Origin: Desulfosarcina widdelii
GTDB lineage: Bacteria; Desulfobacterota; Desulfobacteria; Desulfobacterales; Desulfosarcinaceae
Assembly: GCF_009688965.1 (NCBI RefSeq)
Contig: NZ_AP021875.1
Span: forward strand, 6,324,001-6,388,000
Reading direction: 5' to 3'
DNA: 64,000 nucleotides
Notes under the pieces: generated by a model
The model's input: only the letters and a program-made list of their open reading frames with translations
What the model was told of the DNA's origin: nothing
Database searches by the model: none
Program-made: the position numbers and the translations under genes
Shown here: positions 1-7,662 of the stretch, in pieces
Numbering within the stretch: the stretch's first letter is position 1
Layout: every line of letters begins with the position of its first letter

Positions 1-734
1 CCGGCAAAGGCCGACGCATCGATCATGGCGCGTACCTTGGAAATGTCTCCGTAGGCATTGATGCCCAGTGCATCCAGATGTGGGGCATGGGTGGCGATCC
101 GGTCGGCGGTATCGGCATCGAAGGAGATCACAGTGATCACTGGGTGGTGGGGGTCCTGCGCCTTGATCCGGCTGGCCAGTTCGTCGATGAATTGCCAGGC
201 TTCCGGTGTCCCGGCGCCTTCGAGATTGATCTCGTTGCCCAGCGCCCACATCAGCAGTGCGGGATGGTTCTTATGGCGGTCGAGGAGTCGCTGGATTTCA
301 TCGGTCAGGCGCTGGCGGTAGAACGTATCCAGGTAATCCGAAGCCTGGTGGGACAGCCAGACGCCCAGCGTTACGGTCATTCCCATGCCATGGGCCCGAT
401 CCAGAATATCTGCGGCATCGTTGGCACCCCAGGTACGCAGCGAATTGGCGCCGGCCAGAGCCGCTGTTTTCAGATGCCGTCGTCCGCCGACGCCTTTGAT
501 AAAATAGGGCTGGCCATCGCGGTAGAGACGGTAACCGTCCGCTCCTTTCCGGATGGAAACGGCAACCGGGACCGCGACTGTGGTTTGGACATCGACGACC
601 GGCCGAAAGGGCGCTTCGATTGTCGTGGTATCCGATGCTGCGCAAAGGCAGTGCCAATTGCATGACCAGAGAACAGTCATGCCCATCAGAAAGGATCGAA
701 GCTGGTTTTTAAGTAGAAAATGCCGAATCGTCAT
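1..734 (-). CDS. GH2-type glycoside hydrolase-like protein, secreted (3' end cut by the window)
   Basis: The gene reads leftwards off the window edge, so only about 244 N-terminal codons are visible. The start chosen is the ATG whose first base is 734; a hydrophobic stretch at about residues 10-33 looks like a signal peptide. The mature part has the layout of a family 2 glycoside hydrolase TIM barrel: a YRLYRDGQPYFIKG entry strand, a SLRTWGAND motif, and ALGNEIN, whose Asn-Glu matches the acid/base pair of clan GH-A. A periplasmic or extracellular role on a beta-glucan or other oligosaccharide is inferred. It diverges from a beta-glucan synthase-like gene, which suggests glucan trimming. The nucleophile and C-terminus lie outside the window, so substrate cannot be judged. 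Confidence 0.75.
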   Translation of the reverse strand, partial: MTIRHFLLKNQLRSFLMGMTVLWSCNWHCLCAASDTTTIEAPFRPVVDVQTTVAVPVAVSIRKGADGYRLYRDGQPYFIKGVGGRRHLKTAALAGANSLRTWGANDAADILDRAHGMGMTVTLGVWLSHQASDYLDTFYRQRLTDEIQRLLDRHKNHPALLMWALGNEINLEGAGTPEAWQFIDELASRIKAQDPHHPVITVISFDADTADRIATHAPHLDALGINAYGDISKVRAMIDASAFA

Positions 735-1038
735 AAACCACCGTTGTCAGAGGTTGGCGATGCCCCGCCCGCCGGAAGAGACGGATATCGGTCTGCGCCA
801 CGACCATTATCGACTCCGCTGCACCAAACTTGAGAGGCTCGCAGCGTGCCGCATGGCCCATTGCTATCACACGGTCGGGTTCTGCCTGAAGCCGGCGAAG
901 CATCTTTTTGTTGACCCGGTCGTATTCTTTCGTATAACCGGCAATGGCTGTCCGATAACCACCGATCCACAAAACCAACTGCCCTGACGGGCCCAAGCGG
1001 TGGAGAACATCCCCAATGAAAGTGTCCAGTGTTCTCAT
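709..1038 (-). CDS. possible small hypothetical protein (109 aa)
   Basis: An open frame on the minus strand fills the gap between the divergent GH2-like and glucan synthase genes. It begins MRTLDTFIGD, has a hydrophobic LVLWIGG patch and a mixed, protein-like composition near the C-terminus (AAESIMVVAQTD). It would overlap the GH2-like gene by 26 bases and the 5' end of the glucan synthase by 23 bases. The ribosome-binding site is weak, and a 5' overlap of divergent genes is unusual, so a later internal start or no gene at all is possible. No family recognised. Confidence 0.3.
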   Translation of the reverse strand: MRTLDTFIGDVLHRLGPSGQLVLWIGGYRTAIAGYTKEYDRVNKKMLRRLQAEPDRVIAMGHAARCEPLKFGAAESIMVVAQTDIRLFRRAGHRQPLTTVVYDDSAFST

Positions 1039-3607
1039 TGCCCTGGCGATAGCGATTCTGGCTGTCAGCATGTGGGCGCTGGCCAATCGCCCGGAGGCCG
1101 AACCCTCCTGGCCGGAACGCATCCAGGGGTTCTCGTTCTCTCCATTTCAGGAGGGCCAAAGCCCTCTCGAGAAGATTTATCCCACCGCCGATCAGATCGA
1201 TGCCGATCTGTCCTTGCTTCAAAGCAAGACGTATGCCATTCGGACGTATACAGTGGAGGACCGGTTGTTCGAGATCCCCGAGATGGCCAAACAGCATGAC
1301 ATCAACGTGGCTTTCGGGGTCTGGATCGACCGCAATTGGGAACGCAACCGGGCCGATATGGAAGTTTTTTTGAAAACAGCGGCCAGAAGCACCAACATCG
1401 TGCGGACCATTGTCGGCAACGAGGTGCTCCTGCGCGGGGAACTCACACCCGAGGAACTCACCGTTTATCTGGAGTGGGCCCGGCAGGAGCTGGATATCCC
1501 CGTCAGCACGGCGGAACCCTGGCATGTGTGGGTCGAGCACCACGAGCTGGCAGAGCATGTGGATTACCTGGCCGTGCACATGCTGCCTTACTGGGAAGGG
1601 GTCCACATCGATCAGGCGGTGGACTATGTTGTCCAGAAAATCGAACTGCTCAAATCGTTATTTCCGGAAAAACCCATCGTGATCGCCGAGGTGGGGTGGC
1701 CCAGCAACGGACGCACCCGGCAATCGGCGGTTGCCACACCGGCCAATCAGGCGACCTTTTTGAGGCGATTTCTGGACAGGGCCGAGAAGGAAAAATACAT
1801 CTATTACGTCATGGAAGCCTTCGACCAAACCTGGAAGCATGTCACCGAAGGAGCGGTGGGGGCCTATTGGGGCGTCTACGATGTGAAGCGTCAGGAAAAG
1901 TTTCCCTTCACCCTGCCCATCGTGCCCATCGCCAACTGGACGGTGCTGGCAGGATTGTCGGTGGTCATCGCCCTGATTACCTTCGCCATTCTGCTGATCG
2001 ACAGCCAAACCCTTGGCAACCGGGGGCGTGGATTCCTGGCCGTACTGGCTTTCGCCGTCGCCTCCGTGATGGTGTGGGTGGTCTACGATTACCTCCATCA
2101 GTACCTGACCTTGAGGACCGTCATCGTGGGAATGGTGATGATCACCGGCATGATCGGGGTCATCGTAGTGCTGCTCACCGAGGCCCACGAATGGGCCGAG
2201 GCGCGCTGGATCATCCGGCTGCGCCGGCCCTTTCAACCGGTGGCCCTGGCGGACAGCGAACTGCCCATGGTATCCGTGCATGTAGCCGCCTATAACGAAC
2301 CGCCGGCCATGGTCATCGAAACCCTCAATGCGCTGGCGGAACTGGACTATCCCCGGTTTGAGGTCGTGGTGGTGGACAACAACACCAAGGAACGGCAAGT
2401 ATGGGAACCGGTGGAGGCGCATTGCCGCCGGCTGGGAGGGCGTTTTCGTTTTTTTCACGAAGACCCGTTGGCCGGCTTCAAGGCCGGGGCCTTGAACTTT
2501 GCCCTGAAGCACACCGATCCGGCGGCTGAAATTATTGCCGTGATTGACAGCGACTATACCGTGGCGCCCAATTGGCTGCTGGATCTCGTGCCGCAGTTTA
2601 AAGATGCCGGAACCGGCATCGTCCAGGCCCCCCAGGATTACCGGGACGGGACCGAGAATGCCTTCAAGGCCATGTGCTATGCTGAATATCGTGGATTCTT
2701 TTTTATCGGCATGGTGACCCGCAACGAACGCAACGCCATCATCCAGCACGGGACCATGACGCTGATCCGTCGCAAGGTGCTGGATGCCGTTGGCGGCTGG
2801 AGTGAATGGTGCATCACAGAGGATGCCGAGCTGGGATTGCGGATTTTCGAGCAGGGCTACGAGGCCGCCTATGTCTCCCAGTCCTATGGCCTCGGATTGA
2901 TGCCCGATACCTTCGGCGACTACAAGAAGCAGCGCTACCGCTGGGCCTATGGTGCCATGCAGATTTTGCGTCGGCACTGGTCGAAACTGACGGGCCGGCA
3001 TCGGAGCCGTTTGCGCTCCGGCCAGCGCTACCACTTTATTGCCGGCTGGCTGCCCTGGATAGCAGACGGAGCCAACCTGATGTTCAACCTGGCGGCGCTG
3101 CTCTGGTCACTGGCCATGATCCTCGATCCCCTGCATGTGGATCCGCCCCTGGTGGTCTTCTCGATTCTGCCCCTGGCCCTGTTTGCTTTCAAGATCGGCA
3201 AGCTGGTCTATCTTTACCGCACCCGTGTGGATGCCACCTTAAGCCAGACCCTGGCGGCTTCACTGGCCGGACTGGCCCTGACCCACACCATCGCCAAAGC
3301 CGTCTTATCGGGTCTGGTCACCCGCAACAAACCGTTTTTCAGGACGCCCAAAATGGCGGGCGCGTCAGCGCTGGTCAAGGCGTTGGCCGTCTCCCTGGAG
3401 GAAATCTTTCTTTTGGCCGCCATGCTGGGCGCTGCTACGGCCATCGGGAAGATACACCCCATGGATACCCTGGACATGAAACTGTGGGTGCTTGTCCTGT
3501 TTGTGCAGTCCATGCCATATGCCGCCACGCTGCTGATGGCCCTGATCAGCGGATTTCCGCGACTTCCGGCCCTGCTCGGGGACCGGCGGCACCGTCGGGC
3601 AGCCTAA
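1016..3607 (+). CDS. ndvB: NdvB-like beta-glucan synthase: GH17 domain fused to membrane GT2 glycosyltransferase
   Basis: An 863-residue inner-membrane protein. Residues 1-23 form an N-terminal membrane anchor. Residues 35-295 are a GH17-like domain with NEVLLR (Glu136, expected proton donor) and EVGWPSNG (Glu225, expected nucleophile). Membrane helices around 305-390 lead into a processive family 2 glycosyltransferase (about 415-650) with DSDY at 511-514, TED at 601-603 and QRYRW at 639-643, then further C-terminal membrane helices. This order is that of bacterial NdvB-type proteins that make beta-1,3-linked or cyclic glucans, where the GH17 part acts as a transglycosylase. The start ATG follows GGAGA at good spacing. 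The product linkage and cyclisation are inferred, not visible. Confidence 0.85.
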   Translation: MKVSSVLIALAIAILAVSMWALANRPEAEPSWPERIQGFSFSPFQEGQSPLEKIYPTADQIDADLSLLQSKTYAIRTYTVEDRLFEIPEMAKQHDINVAFGVWIDRNWERNRADMEVFLKTAARSTNIVRTIVGNEVLLRGELTPEELTVYLEWARQELDIPVSTAEPWHVWVEHHELAEHVDYLAVHMLPYWEGVHIDQAVDYVVQKIELLKSLFPEKPIVIAEVGWPSNGRTRQSAVATPANQATFLRRFLDRAEKEKYIYYVMEAFDQTWKHVTEGAVGAYWGVYDVKRQEKFPFTLPIVPIANWTVLAGLSVVIALITFAILLIDSQTLGNRGRGFLAVLAFAVASVMVWVVYDYLHQYLTLRTVIVGMVMITGMIGVIVVLLTEAHEWAEARWIIRLRRPFQPVALADSELPMVSVHVAAYNEPPAMVIETLNALAELDYPRFEVVVVDNNTKERQVWEPVEAHCRRLGGRFRFFHEDPLAGFKAGALNFALKHTDPAAEIIAVIDSDYTVAPNWLLDLVPQFKDAGTGIVQAPQDYRDGTENAFKAMCYAEYRGFFFIGMVTRNERNAIIQHGTMTLIRRKVLDAVGGWSEWCITEDAELGLRIFEQGYEAAYVSQSYGLGLMPDTFGDYKKQRYRWAYGAMQILRRHWSKLTGRHRSRLRSGQRYHFIAGWLPWIADGANLMFNLAALLWSLAMILDPLHVDPPLVVFSILPLALFAFKIGKLVYLYRTRVDATLSQTLAASLAGLALTHTIAKAVLSGLVTRNKPFFRTPKMAGASALVKALAVSLEEIFLLAAMLGAATAIGKIHPMDTLDMKLWVLVLFVQSMPYAATLLMALISGFPRLPALLGDRRHRRAA

Positions 3608-3643
3608 GGATGAGACCCGGAAAAACGAAGATTGGAGGCGACA

Positions 3644-3673
3644 CAATCCTCATCCCATGTTCATGGAGGATTG
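3644..3673 (+). terminator. hairpin after ndvB
   Basis: CAATCCTC at 3644-3651 pairs with GAGGATTG at 3666-3673. It lies 37 bases after the ndvB stop and before the next ribosome-binding site. There is no uridine run directly after the stem, so intrinsic termination is doubtful; it may only mark a transcript end or processing site. Confidence 0.3.
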
Positions 3674-3728
3674 GGTGCAGCCCAGAGCAAAAGAAAATTT
3701 TTGACAACCAGCCAACCAAGGAGAAGAA

Positions 3729-4175
3729 ATGAAACCGACAACCAAAATCGGCATCATCATTTGTGATCGCTATCGCCGTTGTGCCGGCGGCAAGTGCCTG
3801 CGATCCATGCGAAACAGAGAAGGCGCCTTCAGCATTTACGAGGATACAGAACCGGAACTGGTCGGCTACACCACCTGTGAGGGCTGTCCCGGCGGCAACA
3901 TCGAATATGCCGGCGAAGAGATGGTGAAAAACGGGGCCACCGTCATCCATCTGGCAACCGGCATGGTGGTGGGCTATCCGCCCTGCCCGTATATCGACAC
4001 GTTCAAGAATTTCCTCGAAAAACGATACGGTGTTCAGGTAGTGATCGGCACCCACCCGATCCCCCGCAAGTATCTGGACATGCACACCCATCTGGGCACA
4101 TGGGCCGATGCGGCCTGGCAGCCGCGCATCGCTCCGACCATGGCCGACGAGGCGACCCGCGCCAGTTATGACTGA
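3729..4175 (+). CDS. CGGC-domain putative metal-binding protein
   Basis: A 148-residue cytoplasmic protein of the CGGC domain family, common in anaerobes and of unknown function. The N-terminus carries a conserved arrangement of cysteines: ICDRYRRCAGGKC, then TCEGCPGG and a later YPPCPY, spaced as expected for a redox or metal site. No signal peptide or membrane segment. The start follows AAGGAG. It sits just upstream of rubrerythrin with a separate ribosome-binding site, so the two may be co-transcribed, which would fit an oxidative-stress or metal-handling role; that is inference from position only. Confidence 0.8.
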   Translation: MKPTTKIGIIICDRYRRCAGGKCLRSMRNREGAFSIYEDTEPELVGYTTCEGCPGGNIEYAGEEMVKNGATVIHLATGMVVGYPPCPYIDTFKNFLEKRYGVQVVIGTHPIPRKYLDMHTHLGTWADAAWQPRIAPTMADEATRASYD

Positions 4176-4226
4176 GTAACCCTTTATCTTAAAAGCGAAC
4201 TTGTTAACATTCAGAGGAGGCATTCG

Positions 4227-4733
4227 ATGAAACCGAAAACAAAGGAAAATGTCCACAAAGCGTTTATCGGGGAGGCCAAAGCCTATTTCCGGCTGCTGGC
4301 CTATGCCGAGCGGGCAAATGAAGAAGAGGTTCCCCAGATCGCGCTGTTGTTCAAGGCCATCGCCGAGGCGGAGCGGGTGCATGCCACCCGACATTTAAAC
4401 CTGGTCAAGGACCTGGTTGTCAAAGACACCGACACGAACCTGGAGAAATCCTTCCAGCGGGAAAAATCCATCAGCGAAAACGAGTACCCCGATTTCCTCA
4501 AAGATGCCGAAGAAGAGGGCGAGACTGCCGCCGCAACGGTTTTCAGCCACGCCCGGGACGCCGAAGGGTACCACGCAAAATTGTACGAGCGGGCGATCAT
4601 GAACGTGATCAAGGATGAGGTCAAGGAGTACTATGTCTGCCAGGTGTGCGGGTATGTCACCGACAAGCGGATTCCTAAAAAATGTCCGGTGTGCGGAGCT
4701 CCCCCGGAGAAGTTCAAGACCATCGACGGTTGA
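4227..4733 (+). CDS. rbr: rubrerythrin
   Basis: A 168-residue rubrerythrin, a non-haem di-iron NADH-linked peroxidase that removes hydrogen peroxide in the cytoplasm of anaerobes. The N-terminal ferritin-like four-helix domain shows the expected EAKAYFR and EAERVHATRH ligand helices, with a second Glu/His pair in ARDAEGYHAKLYE. The C-terminal rubredoxin-like domain has CQVCGYV and CPVCGAP, giving the Cys4 iron site. Length and domain order are typical of short rubrerythrins. AGAGGAGG precedes the ATG. The next gene follows 52 bases later. Confidence 0.93.
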   Translation: MKPKTKENVHKAFIGEAKAYFRLLAYAERANEEEVPQIALLFKAIAEAERVHATRHLNLVKDLVVKDTDTNLEKSFQREKSISENEYPDFLKDAEEEGETAAATVFSHARDAEGYHAKLYERAIMNVIKDEVKEYYVCQVCGYVTDKRIPKKCPVCGAPPEKFKTIDG

Positions 4734-4785
4734 TTTTCGTTTGACGCCGGTCCAAACCTCGTGGCCGGTGAAAGGAGGGACCATC

Positions 4786-6126
4786 ATGATTCAGCCAAGC
4801 GACCGCCGCCGGGGGCACGTGTTTCCCCGGCGATTGGATCCACCCTTGCCCATGGCGGTCAAATCGGACGGGGTATGGATCGAGGATAAGATGGGCAAGC
4901 GCTACCTGGACGCCAGCGGCGGGGCGGTCGTTGCAAACGTCGGTCACGGCCGGCAGGAAATCGCCCAAGCGGTCTACGATCAGATCCTGGCTTACGACTA
5001 CATCCATCCCACCATGTTCACGACGCCGACGGTGGAAGATCTGGCCGCGGCCCTGGCGTCTCATGCGCCTGCGGGCATTGACCGGTTCTATTTTCTTTCC
5101 GGAGGCGGTGAGGCCGTGGAGGCCGCCATCAAGCTGGCCCGCCAGATCCACCTGGCCAATGGGCGCCCCGAGAAATTCCGCCTGGTCGCCCGCTGGAAAT
5201 CCTACCACGGCCTGACCCTGGGGGCGCTGTCCGCCATGGGCCGCACGGCCTTTCGGACTCCCTTTGCCCCCATGCTGGCGGACGCCGTGCATATTTCGCC
5301 GCCCTATTGCCTGCGCTGTTCTTATGGGCTGGCTTTTCCCGAATGCCGCCTGCGCTGCGCCCTGGCCCTGGAAGAAGCCATCGTGAACCTGGGTCCTGAA
5401 ACAGTGTCCGCTTTTCTGGCAGAAACCGTCAGCGGCGGGACCCTGGCCGCCTGTCCACCGCCGCCGGGCTACCTGGAGACGATCCGCGGGATTTGCGACC
5501 GCTACGATGTGCTGCTGATTCTGGACGAAGTGCTCTGCGGCATGGGCCGCACCGGGTGCTGGTTCGCCTGCCAGCACGACGGCGTGGTGCCGGATCTGGT
5601 TACCCTCGGCAAAGGGCTTGCCGGGGGCGCGGTGCCCCTTTCCGCCCTGGGCGTAAAGGGATGCCATTTCGATGCGGTCTGTGCCGACGGCGGGACCTTC
5701 AATCACGGGGGCACCTTTTCCCATCATCCCGTGGCCGCCGCCGCCGGTCTGGCGACCGTCCGCATTTTAGAGCGCGAGGGCCTGGTCGAACGGGTGGCCG
5801 AACTGGGAAGCCGCCTGGGAAAGACGCTGGTCGACCGACTCGGGGATCTTCCCTGGGTGGCCGATATCCGGGGGATCGGTTTTTTGTGGGGAATCGAACT
5901 GGTCGGAAACAGGCAGACCCTTGCGCCGTTTTCTCGAAAAGAACGGGTGACGGAGAGGGTATGGCAGGCGCTTTTCGACAGCGGCATCGTTGTCTACCGG
6001 TCCACGGGGCTGGCCGGCATCGACGGAGACGCCCTCATCCTGGCTCCGCCATTTGTGCTGGATTCCGCCGATTTTACGCGCGTGGCCGATGCGGTCGGGA
6101 AGGCTATCCAATCCATCCTCGGCTGA
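4786..6126 (+). CDS. class III PLP-dependent aminotransferase
   Basis: A 446-residue fold-type I aminotransferase of class III (omega-amino acid transaminase or diaminopelargonate/4-aminobutyrate group). The PLP-binding Lys is K276 in TLGKGLAGG, preceded by the ILDEVLCGMGRTG motif whose Asp contacts the pyridine nitrogen. SGGGEAVEAAIKLAR forms the phosphate loop. The start at 4786 is preferred over upstream in-frame codons because AAAGGAGGG lies six bases before it; those upstream codons would overlap rubrerythrin in another frame. Substrate cannot be assigned, and no biosynthetic partner is adjacent. A central Cys-rich stretch (CLRCSYGLAFPECRLRC) between residues about 170-190 is typical of some anaerobe members. 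Confidence 0.87.
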   Translation: MIQPSDRRRGHVFPRRLDPPLPMAVKSDGVWIEDKMGKRYLDASGGAVVANVGHGRQEIAQAVYDQILAYDYIHPTMFTTPTVEDLAAALASHAPAGIDRFYFLSGGGEAVEAAIKLARQIHLANGRPEKFRLVARWKSYHGLTLGALSAMGRTAFRTPFAPMLADAVHISPPYCLRCSYGLAFPECRLRCALALEEAIVNLGPETVSAFLAETVSGGTLAACPPPPGYLETIRGICDRYDVLLILDEVLCGMGRTGCWFACQHDGVVPDLVTLGKGLAGGAVPLSALGVKGCHFDAVCADGGTFNHGGTFSHHPVAAAAGLATVRILEREGLVERVAELGSRLGKTLVDRLGDLPWVADIRGIGFLWGIELVGNRQTLAPFSRKERVTERVWQALFDSGIVVYRSTGLAGIDGDALILAPPFVLDSADFTRVADAVGKAIQSILG

Positions 6127-6270
6127 AAGAAGCAAAGCCGGGACAGGTGCCTGATTTGTAAAACTTTTGTCAAGGCGGTTGCCTCTTCTTGCCACGATCC
6201 ACGCTTTCCCTTACTGATGGGCGACAGTTTGTTCGTTGCCTTTAATGTTTCGGTACGTGGAAGGACGGTC

Positions 6271-7161
6271 ATGGTTCGATCGATACTGGACGGGATGCGC
6301 GGCATTTTATCCCTGCTCGTTTATGGCTTCAATACCATAATTTGTTGTACGCCCCTGTTCATCATTGCCCTGATCAAGGTGGCGCTGCCGTTCAAGCCGG
6401 TTCAAAATGGCTGCCGGCGTTTGCTGACCGCCATCGCCACCGCCTGGATCGCGGTAAACAACCTCAACCAGAAAGTGTTCAACGGCATCCGCTGGGATGT
6501 GCAGGGCCTCGACAACCTGGATCCCAAAGGCTGGTACATGGTTGTGGCCAACCACCAGTCCTGGGTGGATATCCTGGTGCTCCAGAACGTGTTCCACCGC
6601 AAGATTCCCTTCCTCAAATTTTTTCTCAAAAAGGAACTGTTCTGGTTCCCGGTGATGGGCCAGGCGTGGTGGGCCCTGGATTTTCCCTTCATGAAACGCT
6701 ATTCGCGGCAATTTTTAAAGAAACATCCCCATCTGATCGGCAAGGACCTGGAGATCACCAAGCGGGCCTGCGAAAAATTTCGCAACATCCCCGTTTCGGT
6801 TATGAACTTCGTGGAAGGAACCCGGTTCACCCGTGAAAAACACTCCCGCCAGAAGTCGCCGTACCTGCACCTGCTGCGCACCAAGGCCGGCGGCATGGCC
6901 TTTGTGCTGGCGGCCATGGGCGATAAACTGCAGCACATTGTGGATGTGACTATCGCCTATCCCCAGGGTGTGGGTACGTTTTGGGATTTTGTCTGCGGAC
7001 GGGTGAAAGAGATCAAGGTCCGTGTGAAAACCCTGCCCATCGAAAGCGAGATGCTGGGCGACTACCTTCAGGACCCCCAATTCAAGCGGGACTTCCAGGA
7101 CTGGCTCAACCGGCTCTGGCATCAGAAGGACGAAGATCTGGCCCGTCTGATGGCCGGTTGA
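6271..7161 (+). CDS. 1-acyl-sn-glycerol-3-phosphate acyltransferase family protein (YihG-like)
   Basis: A 296-residue membrane-associated acyltransferase of the PlsC superfamily. An N-terminal hydrophobic segment (about residues 10-35) anchors it; the catalytic HxxxxD motif is NHQSWVD (His95, Asp100) and the glycerol-phosphate-binding motif is EGTRFT (Glu182). The length and the long C-terminal part resemble the YihG/lysophosphatidic acid acyltransferase branch rather than the short PlsC. The start at 6271 is supported by GGAAGGACGG just before it; an in-frame ATG 54 bases upstream has no such site. The role is expected to be acylation of lysophospholipid in membrane synthesis or remodelling. 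Confidence 0.85.
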   Translation: MVRSILDGMRGILSLLVYGFNTIICCTPLFIIALIKVALPFKPVQNGCRRLLTAIATAWIAVNNLNQKVFNGIRWDVQGLDNLDPKGWYMVVANHQSWVDILVLQNVFHRKIPFLKFFLKKELFWFPVMGQAWWALDFPFMKRYSRQFLKKHPHLIGKDLEITKRACEKFRNIPVSVMNFVEGTRFTREKHSRQKSPYLHLLRTKAGGMAFVLAAMGDKLQHIVDVTIAYPQGVGTFWDFVCGRVKEIKVRVKTLPIESEMLGDYLQDPQFKRDFQDWLNRLWHQKDEDLARLMAG

Positions 7162-7662
7162 CGCTCATATCGTTTGCAGGGGGGCGGACCTTTTAGGACG
7201 CCGTCAAAATCGATGGGAAACCACCTTTTCGTCAGGCCAGTCGATGCCGCTCGAGAACTGTTTTATCGTCTTTGCGAACTTGCACGCCGGCTTCTCTCTA
7301 CCCCATCGTTGCATAACAACATGCGGAAATCATTGCTATCGTTTGAAAACATGAATCAATCATGACAACGGCCAGGCATTTTCGTCCTGCACCCAATTTG
7401 AATTGCTGGAAAACCAATGAATTTCTCATGTTGTTCCCCTTGCGGGAAAGCCGGAGCAATCCAGATCCGGCGTTGCCAAGGGATTGCAGTAGATCTCTAC
7501 GGCGGCACCCTTGGCGCCTTGGCTCTGAATCGCTCCGGCTTTTGCAACGTTGGGGTCTACAAATCCTTGACAATGCCAAATCCCACCCATTAAGTTAACT
7601 CCCTTTGGCTTTCTTTGACAGCTGCCAAGCAGTTGTCCTTAACTTCCAAAAGGAGATGAACC
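7162..7662 (+). other. gene-free leader region before fumarase
   Basis: Five hundred bases without a credible gene. The short frames here have poor codon use and no ribosome-binding sites. It contains a nested hairpin (7447-7542, listed separately) and two TTGACA hexamers at 7567-7572 and 7615-7620, neither with a good -10 partner. AAAAGGAGATG precedes the fumarase start. The region probably holds the fumarase promoter and a structured leader. Confidence 0.5.
7447..7542 (+). ncRNA. nested stem-loop, candidate structured leader or small RNA
   Basis: AAAGCCGGAGC (7447-7457) is the exact reverse complement of 7532-7542. Inside it CAGA (7462-7465) pairs with TCTG (7524-7527), CCAAGGG (7476-7482) with CCCTTGG (7508-7514), and GTAGA with TCTAC (7489-7500) around a two-base loop. 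The arms are collinear and can form one long interrupted hairpin. A short T run (TTTT) follows the last arm on the plus strand, so it could work as an attenuator of the downstream fumarase gene. No known riboswitch class is recognised. Confidence 0.4.

Noticed and set aside
78..665. plus-strand frame of 195 codons
   Set aside because: It is antisense to the GH2-like gene, whose catalytic motifs read clearly on the minus strand.
1658..3034. minus-strand frame of 458 codons
   Set aside because: Shadow of the GH17-GT2 gene; it is His/Gln-rich with no family motif.
4615..4785. 57-codon upstream extension of the aminotransferase frame
   Set aside because: It overlaps rubrerythrin in another frame, and the ATG at 4786 has a strong ribosome-binding site.
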